From Lachnospiraceae bacterium (lineage in GTDB: Bacteria > Bacillota > Clostridia > Lachnospirales > Lachnospiraceae): a DNA stretch of 64,000 bases. The notes beneath the pieces were generated by a model. It was not told the DNA's origin and ran no database searches. It worked only from the letters and a program-made list of their open reading frames with translations. Shown here in pieces: positions 59,596 to 64,000 of the stretch. Positions within the stretch are counted from its first letter, which is position 1. The number at the start of each line of letters is the position of its first letter. The translations under genes and the position numbers were made by a program. The stretch lies in NCBI GenBank assembly GCA_017500935.1, contig JAFVXW010000016.1, positions 62,001 through 126,000 of the forward strand, given 5' to 3'.

Positions 59596-60780
59596 ATGAT
59601 CTTCAAAACGTATCAGGACAAAAGGCTGTCCATGCTGGGATTTGGTGCAATGCGTCTGCCGCTTTTGGAAAACGGGCAGATCGACGAAGCACAGACTGCC
59701 GAAATGACACGCATTGCCATCGAAAACGGCGTTAATTATTTTGATACAGCTTATCCGTATCACGGCGGTATGTCTGAAGTGGTGATGGGACGTATTCTCA
59801 AAGAATACCCGCGCGACAGCTACTATCTGGCAACCAAATATCCCGGTCATCAGATCGCATCTTCTTATGACCCGGCTGAGATCTTTGAAGAACAGCTGAA
59901 AAAATGCGGCGTGGACTATTTTGATTTTTATCTGCTTCACAATGTATATGAAAATTCCATTCCGGTATATCTGGATCCCAAGTGGGGAATTCTGGATTAT
60001 TTCAAAGAACAAAAAAAGCTGGGACGTATCAGACATCTGGGTTTTTCTACCCATGCGTCCGTGCCTGCGCTGAAGGAATTTCTGGATATCTGCGGAGAAG
60101 ACATGGAATTCTGTCAGATTCAGTTAAACTATCTGGATTGGACACTGCAGGATGCAAAGGCGAAATATGCGCTTTTGTCTGAACGCAAGATTCCCATCTG
60201 GGTTATGGAGCCGGTGCGCGGCGGAAAACTGGCATCTTTTGGCGAGGATATCACACAGAAACTGCGCGATCTGCGTCCCGAAGAAAGCACTGCATCCTGG
60301 TGTTTCCGTTTCCTGCAGGATCTGCCCAATGTGACGATGGTATTGAGCGGTATGTCTGATCTGGCGCAGATGCAGGATAACTTAAAGACGTTTGACAGGG
60401 AAAGGAAGCTGACTGCAGAAGAAAAGGAATTTCTGTTTGCCGTCGCCGACAGTATGAAAAATTCCGTTCCCTGTACAGCCTGTCGATATTGCTGTGACGG
60501 CTGTCCGATGGGACTGGATATCCCGAGACTTTTGACTACCTACAATGAAATCCGTATTCTGCCTTCCACCAACAGCATTATGTGGCTGGAGGCGCTGCCT
60601 GAGGATAAAAAGCCTTCCGCATGTATTGGCTGTGGAAAATGCAGCAGAATCTGCCCGCAAGGAATTGACATTCCCAAGGCAATGGAAGATCTGGATGCAC
60701 TGCTCCAGACGATCCCCAGCTGGCAGAAAATCTGCAGGGAAAGAGAAGAGGCCGCAAGAAGACTGAAAGAAGGAAAATAA
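59596..60780 (+). CDS. Aldo/keto reductase with two ferredoxin-type Fe-S clusters
   Basis: A 394-residue oxidoreductase built like the one at 50808. The AKR barrel has MLGFGAMRLPLLENGQ, NGVNYFDTAYPYHGGMSEVV near 48 (Asp, Tyr), YLATKYPGH (Lys) and DYFDFYLLHNVYENSIPVYL (His) near 108. The C-terminus has CTACRYCCDGCPMGLDIPRL near 295 and CIGCGKCSRICPQGIDIPKA near 340 for two [4Fe-4S] centres. It starts 81 bases after the MATE gene with AAAGGGG upstream, and the rhamnosidase follows 2 bases after its stop, so it may act on a sugar-derived carbonyl. Confidence 0.93.
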   Translation: MIFKTYQDKRLSMLGFGAMRLPLLENGQIDEAQTAEMTRIAIENGVNYFDTAYPYHGGMSEVVMGRILKEYPRDSYYLATKYPGHQIASSYDPAEIFEEQLKKCGVDYFDFYLLHNVYENSIPVYLDPKWGILDYFKEQKKLGRIRHLGFSTHASVPALKEFLDICGEDMEFCQIQLNYLDWTLQDAKAKYALLSERKIPIWVMEPVRGGKLASFGEDITQKLRDLRPEESTASWCFRFLQDLPNVTMVLSGMSDLAQMQDNLKTFDRERKLTAEEKEFLFAVADSMKNSVPCTACRYCCDGCPMGLDIPRLLTTYNEIRILPSTNSIMWLEALPEDKKPSACIGCGKCSRICPQGIDIPKAMEDLDALLQTIPSWQKICREREEAARRLKEGK

Positions 60781-60782
60781 AC

Positions 60783-63071
60783 ATGACAAACAAAGCGGTT
60801 TGTTTACAGAATGCTTCATGGATCTCGACGGGAGGTGCATGCAGCACTCCCATGTTCAGGGGAAGTTTTGATGCTTTTGATGTGAAGCAAGCCAGACTGA
60901 CCATTGCCGGACTGGGAACCTATGAATGTTATATCAATGGAAAAAGAGTCGGCGAGGATCTTTTTTTGCCGCTGAGCACAGATTTTAATGCCCGTCCTCA
61001 TATGACCTATATGGGGCATCCTTTTTTGGAGGAGATGGGACACAGACTGTACTGTCCGGTTTATGATGTGACTTCTTATCTGAAAGAGGGGAAAAATGCG
61101 GTCTGCTTTCTGATGGGACCGGGCTGGTATGAGCTGAATGAATGGGACTGCGGTTACGGCAGAATAAAGCTGGCATTTATGCTTACAATGACAGATTCTT
61201 ACGGAAATATTTCGTATGCAGTTTCCGGTCCTGATATGGAATGGAAGGAAAGTTTTGTAAAAGAAGCCTTTCTGACTACTGGCGAAAAGCAGGATTACCG
61301 CGGTTATGATGACAACTGGATGATTCTGGATGAAAACGGAGAATGGGCGGACGGTATGACGGAAACCGGTAGCGGCAAATCCACGACTGTCACAGATAGG
61401 TTCTGGAAGCCTGTTGTGACAGAGCCTGCTCCGGAAACCTGCCTTTATGAGCAGGATTGTCCGGCGGACAGGATCGCACGCTATATTACTCCTGTGCTTT
61501 TATCAGAAAAAGACGGTGTCCGTCTTTATGATCTGGGGGAAATGATCACCGGTTATCAGATTTTTTATACAAAGGCAGAGGCTGGCAGCGAGATTAAGGT
61601 TCGTTATGGAGAGTCACTGGATGAAAACGGCAGGCTGGATGAGGAGAAGATTTTTAACCAGCACACGGATTTTATCACGGATGGAAAAGAACGTGCTTTG
61701 CACTGTCATTTTACCTGGCTGTGTTTCAGGTACTTTGAAGTGACCGGTGATGCGCAGGTGGGAGAATGCGCGGTGATCCACAGTGATATTGCGGTGAATT
61801 CTTCCTTTGAAAGCAGCAGTCCGGTATTAAACTGGCTGCGGGATGCCTATATCCGTACACAGTTAAACAATATGCACTGCGGTATTCCCTCTGATTGTCC
61901 GCATATCGAGCGCCGCGGCTATACCGGCGACGGTCAGCTTACCTGTCATACGGCCATGCTGCAGCTGGATGCGCAGAAATTTTATAAAAAATGGATTTAT
62001 GATATTGCAGACTGTCAGGATAAAAAAACCGGACATGTGCAGTATACCGCACCCTTTATGCCCTCCGGCGGCGGTCCGGGCGGCTGGGGATGCGCCATCG
62101 TGGTGGTGCCGTATATGTATTATAAGCATTACGGCGACACAGAAATTCTGCGGGAACTGTATCCGCAGATGCTGTTCTGGTTTGAGTCACTGGAAGCACA
62201 CAGTGAAAATGAGCTGGTGACCTCCGATTTTCCGGATGCGTGGTGTCTGGGGGACTGGTGTGCGCTTGCCATGGGCTTTAATGTGCTGAAAGCTATGGTG
62301 CTGCCGGAGCCGTTGGTAAATACCTATTTTTATATCAAATCCATGGAAAGGGTTCTGGAGATCGGACGGATTCTGGGAATCCATGAAAATGATGAACTGC
62401 TGAAAAAGCGGATCGCCCGTAAAAATAAGGCTCTTGTGGAAGTATATTTTGACCCGGAAACGGGCAATTTTGCCAACAACGAGCAGGGAAGCAATGTGTT
62501 TGCACTGGATCTGGGACTGGGAGATGCGCGTACGCTTGTAAATACGGTACGGTTTTATGAGGAATTCGGACAGTATGATACCGGTATTTTTGCTACGGAT
62601 ATTCTGACCGGATATCTGTTTGACAATGGCAGGGCAGATCTGGCGATTCGGCTTCTGACCTCTGAAAAAGAATATACTTTTTATGACCGGATGAAAATGG
62701 GAGCAACCACGATACCTGAATACTGGACAGGCCATCGTTCCCAGTGTCATCCCATGTTTGGCGCGGTCTGCCGCTGTTTGTTTGAATATGTACTGGGCAT
62801 TCGCCAGACCCCTGATTCCGTACGCTTTGAAAAGGTGATCATTGAGCCTATGTGCATGGAACAGGTAAAACGGGCAAAAGGACACATCACCACAGCTTCC
62901 GGTGTGATTTCGGTGGAATACGATGAAGAGAAAATCTGCGTGCATGTGCCGGAAGGCGTAAAAGCAGTGCTTAAGCTTGATGGTGAGGAAATTGAGCTGA
63001 ACAGTGTAATGCATCCAGCAGGTGCAATGCATCCGGCAGGTGCAATGGAGTTTTTTAGAAAGAAAGTGTGA
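60783..63071 (+). CDS. Alpha-L-rhamnosidase (GH78)
   Basis: A 762-residue cytoplasmic glycoside hydrolase. The N-terminal carbohydrate-binding-like part has TIAGLGTYECYINGKRVGED near 40 and FLPLSTDFNARPHMTYMGHP. The (alpha/alpha)6 catalytic domain starts near 330 and holds CGIPSDCPHIERRGYTGDGQ near 370, equivalent to the GH78 signature with the general-acid Glu, and TTIPEYWTGHRSQCHPMFGA near 640. It should release rhamnose from plant glycosides or polysaccharides imported into the cell. A 6-residue MHPAGA repeat sits near the C-terminus. There is no signal peptide. Co-transcription with the reductase upstream is likely. Confidence 0.92.
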   Translation: MTNKAVCLQNASWISTGGACSTPMFRGSFDAFDVKQARLTIAGLGTYECYINGKRVGEDLFLPLSTDFNARPHMTYMGHPFLEEMGHRLYCPVYDVTSYLKEGKNAVCFLMGPGWYELNEWDCGYGRIKLAFMLTMTDSYGNISYAVSGPDMEWKESFVKEAFLTTGEKQDYRGYDDNWMILDENGEWADGMTETGSGKSTTVTDRFWKPVVTEPAPETCLYEQDCPADRIARYITPVLLSEKDGVRLYDLGEMITGYQIFYTKAEAGSEIKVRYGESLDENGRLDEEKIFNQHTDFITDGKERALHCHFTWLCFRYFEVTGDAQVGECAVIHSDIAVNSSFESSSPVLNWLRDAYIRTQLNNMHCGIPSDCPHIERRGYTGDGQLTCHTAMLQLDAQKFYKKWIYDIADCQDKKTGHVQYTAPFMPSGGGPGGWGCAIVVVPYMYYKHYGDTEILRELYPQMLFWFESLEAHSENELVTSDFPDAWCLGDWCALAMGFNVLKAMVLPEPLVNTYFYIKSMERVLEIGRILGIHENDELLKKRIARKNKALVEVYFDPETGNFANNEQGSNVFALDLGLGDARTLVNTVRFYEEFGQYDTGIFATDILTGYLFDNGRADLAIRLLTSEKEYTFYDRMKMGATTIPEYWTGHRSQCHPMFGAVCRCLFEYVLGIRQTPDSVRFEKVIIEPMCMEQVKRAKGHITTASGVISVEYDEEKICVHVPEGVKAVLKLDGEEIELNSVMHPAGAMHPAGAMEFFRKKV
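63009..63044 (+). repeat. Two tandem 18-bp repeats within the rhamnosidase gene
   Basis: ATGCATCCAGCAGGTGCA is repeated immediately with one base change. The pair encodes MHPAGA twice near the C-terminus. The in-frame unit length allows copy-number change without frameshift. Confidence 0.85.
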
Positions 63072-63845
63072 GTTTTACGAAATATCATAAGAAGAAAAAG
63101 TACAGGGGACGCAGTCTGTTCTGGATTGTGCTTTTACTGGCAGGATGTCTGACGGCAGTGCGGTCGGGAGAGATTGGGCTGCCTGGGCGTGAAAAAGAAG
63201 AGACAAAGCTTTCCGAGGGGATTTTTTCAGAATACAGAGAGCAGTTTTTGGGAGACGGCAGCCAGCTGCCAAGCTACAGCGGACAGCCTTATGTGGAGAT
63301 CAATGGAAATCAGCCTTTTTTTACAAAGGAAGAAATGACGACCGAAAGCTTTGAAAGCTACAGTGAACTGGACAGTCTGGGGCGCTGTCAGACAGCTTTT
63401 GCCTGTCTGTCGCAGGAACTGATGCCCACAGGAGAGCGCGGTAAGATCGGGCAGATCAGACCGACCGGCTGGCAGACTGTGAAATATTCGGATTTGATCG
63501 AGGACCGCTATCTGTATAATCGCTGCCATCTGATCGCCTGGTGTCTTGCCGGGGAAAATGACAATGTGCAGAATCTGATCACCGGCACGCGCTATATGAA
63601 TATGGAAGGGATGCTGCCTTTTGAGGAAAAGACAGCCCGCTATCTGGACCGGACCGGCAATCATGTGCTGTACCGTGCGACACCGGTTTTTGGGGGGGGA
63701 AAATCTGGTGGCAAGCGGCGTTTTGCTGGAAGCGTATTCCGTGGAAGATGACGGCCAAGGGATTTGCTTTTGCGTATACTGTTTTAATGTACAGCCGGGA
63801 ATTGAGATCGATCACAGAACGGGTGACAGCAGACCTTCTGCGTGA
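63068..63845 (+). pseudogene. DNA-entry-type non-specific endonuclease, frameshifted in a G8 tract
   Basis: The first frame gives a lipoprotein-like start (a basic N-terminus, then LFWIVLLLAGCLTAV with an LAGC lipobox) and a nuclease domain with EDRYLYNRCHLIAWCLAGEN, NLITGTRYMNMEGMLPFEEK and NHVLYRATPVF. At eight G residues (63692-63699) the frame shifts. The natural continuation ENLVASGVLLEAYSVEDDGQ to PGIEIDHRTGDS is read in the next frame to a stop at 63845. Seven G residues would restore a full-length protein of about 258 residues. Such nucleases of Clostridia and streptococci degrade DNA at the cell surface. The start is a GTG overlapping the rhamnosidase stop codon. This may be a real mutation, phase variation or a sequencing error. 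Confidence 0.82.
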
Positions 63846-63861
63846 AAAATGGGAAAAAAAT

Positions 63862-64000
63862 ATGATATCAGTACAGGAAAATACTTTTATTTTATCAACA
63901 GAAAATACCGACTATATTTTCCGGATCATGGAAACAGGACATCCGGAGCATTTATATTACGGGAAAAAATTGAATTTTCACAAGCAGAAGCCGGGTGTAA
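63862..64000 (+). CDS. Alpha-galactosidase (GH36), 5' end only
   Basis: About 46 residues before the window ends, beginning MISVQENTFILSTENTDYIF and continuing RIMETGHPEHLYYGKKL. This matches the N-terminal beta-sandwich start of GH36 alpha-galactosidases of Bacillota, in which ST-NT-Y-F and ETGHxEHLYYG are typical. The catalytic barrel lies outside the window. It follows the nuclease gene by 16 bases with GGGAAAAAAA upstream. Together with the rhamnosidase it suggests a glycoside-degrading region. Confidence 0.8.
   Translation, partial: MISVQENTFILSTENTDYIFRIMETGHPEHLYYGKKLNFHKQKPGV

Noticed and set aside
1-64000. CRISPR array, prophage, transposase or rRNA/tRNA genes
   Set aside because: No regularly spaced direct repeats, phage structural genes, transposase motifs or RNA gene signatures were found on either strand.

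Overview
This is bacterial chromosome, most likely from a gut-type Lachnospiraceae (Clostridia, Bacillota). I infer this from the gene families and gene order (hprK, ROK glucokinase, murB, rapZ, whiA and an HPr-like gene on one strand), Gram-positive ribosome binding sites and sigma-A promoters, a Bacillus/Clostridium-type LexA box, and many small Lachnospiraceae-style accessory genes. No tRNA, rRNA, CRISPR array, transposase or prophage was recognised. Coding density is high, with about 60 genes.

Layout. 1-10.8 kb: the 5' end of a possible uroporphyrinogen-decarboxylase-family gene, an AraC regulator, a Na/phosphate symporter, a two-gene unit (a monomethylamine-methyltransferase-like protein without pyrrolysine, plus an NCS2-type permease), a PhoR/PhoB-like two-component pair and a DUF1846 protein. 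10.9-25.3 kb: housekeeping genes ftsH, uvrC, hprK, glucokinase, murB, rapZ, whiA, a Crh-like HPr, a lipid kinase, fba, a DedA protein and cardiolipin synthase. 25.5-34.3 kb: a cyclophilin and small enzymes (three GNAT acetyltransferases, a DUF4886 protein, an alkaline-phosphatase-superfamily enzyme, a PHP phosphoesterase, a sugar isomerase, DUF89, a HExxH protein, a Nudix hydrolase). 34.3-36.4 kb: a LexA-controlled Y-family polymerase with a small partner. 36.4-45.2 kb: phosphatases, a methyltransferase, a deacetylase, a fold-type III PLP enzyme, a hydrolase, an aldo/keto reductase and a DMT transporter. 45.3-50.8 kb: a glycosidase-like protein, a uridine-kinase-like protein, an ECF substrate-binding component with a structured leader, DUF3842 and a HAD phosphatase. 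50.8-64 kb: two Fe-S aldo/keto reductases, a hydrolase behind a MerR-type promoter, DUF1638, a flavin reductase, three MATE exporters, alpha-L-rhamnosidase, a frameshifted secreted nuclease and the start of an alpha-galactosidase.

Points of most interest: (1) the methyltransferase/permease pair, in which Leu197 occupies the position of pyrrolysine in MtmB and no corrinoid protein is nearby; (2) an ECF-transporter leader in which an 11-nt segment is exactly complementary to the Shine-Dalgarno region and also lies in an upstream hairpin, as in a translational riboswitch; (3) a Crh-like HPr with Glu at position 15, encoded directly after rapZ-whiA; (4) an SOS promoter in front of a Y-family polymerase and a YolD-like small gene; (5) multi-hairpin intergenic elements, one drawable as a branched cruciform; (6) clusters of TACATGTA in two intergenic regions; (7) a G8 tract that breaks the nuclease gene.

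All functional calls come from reading sequence motifs by eye. No database search or alignment program was run.
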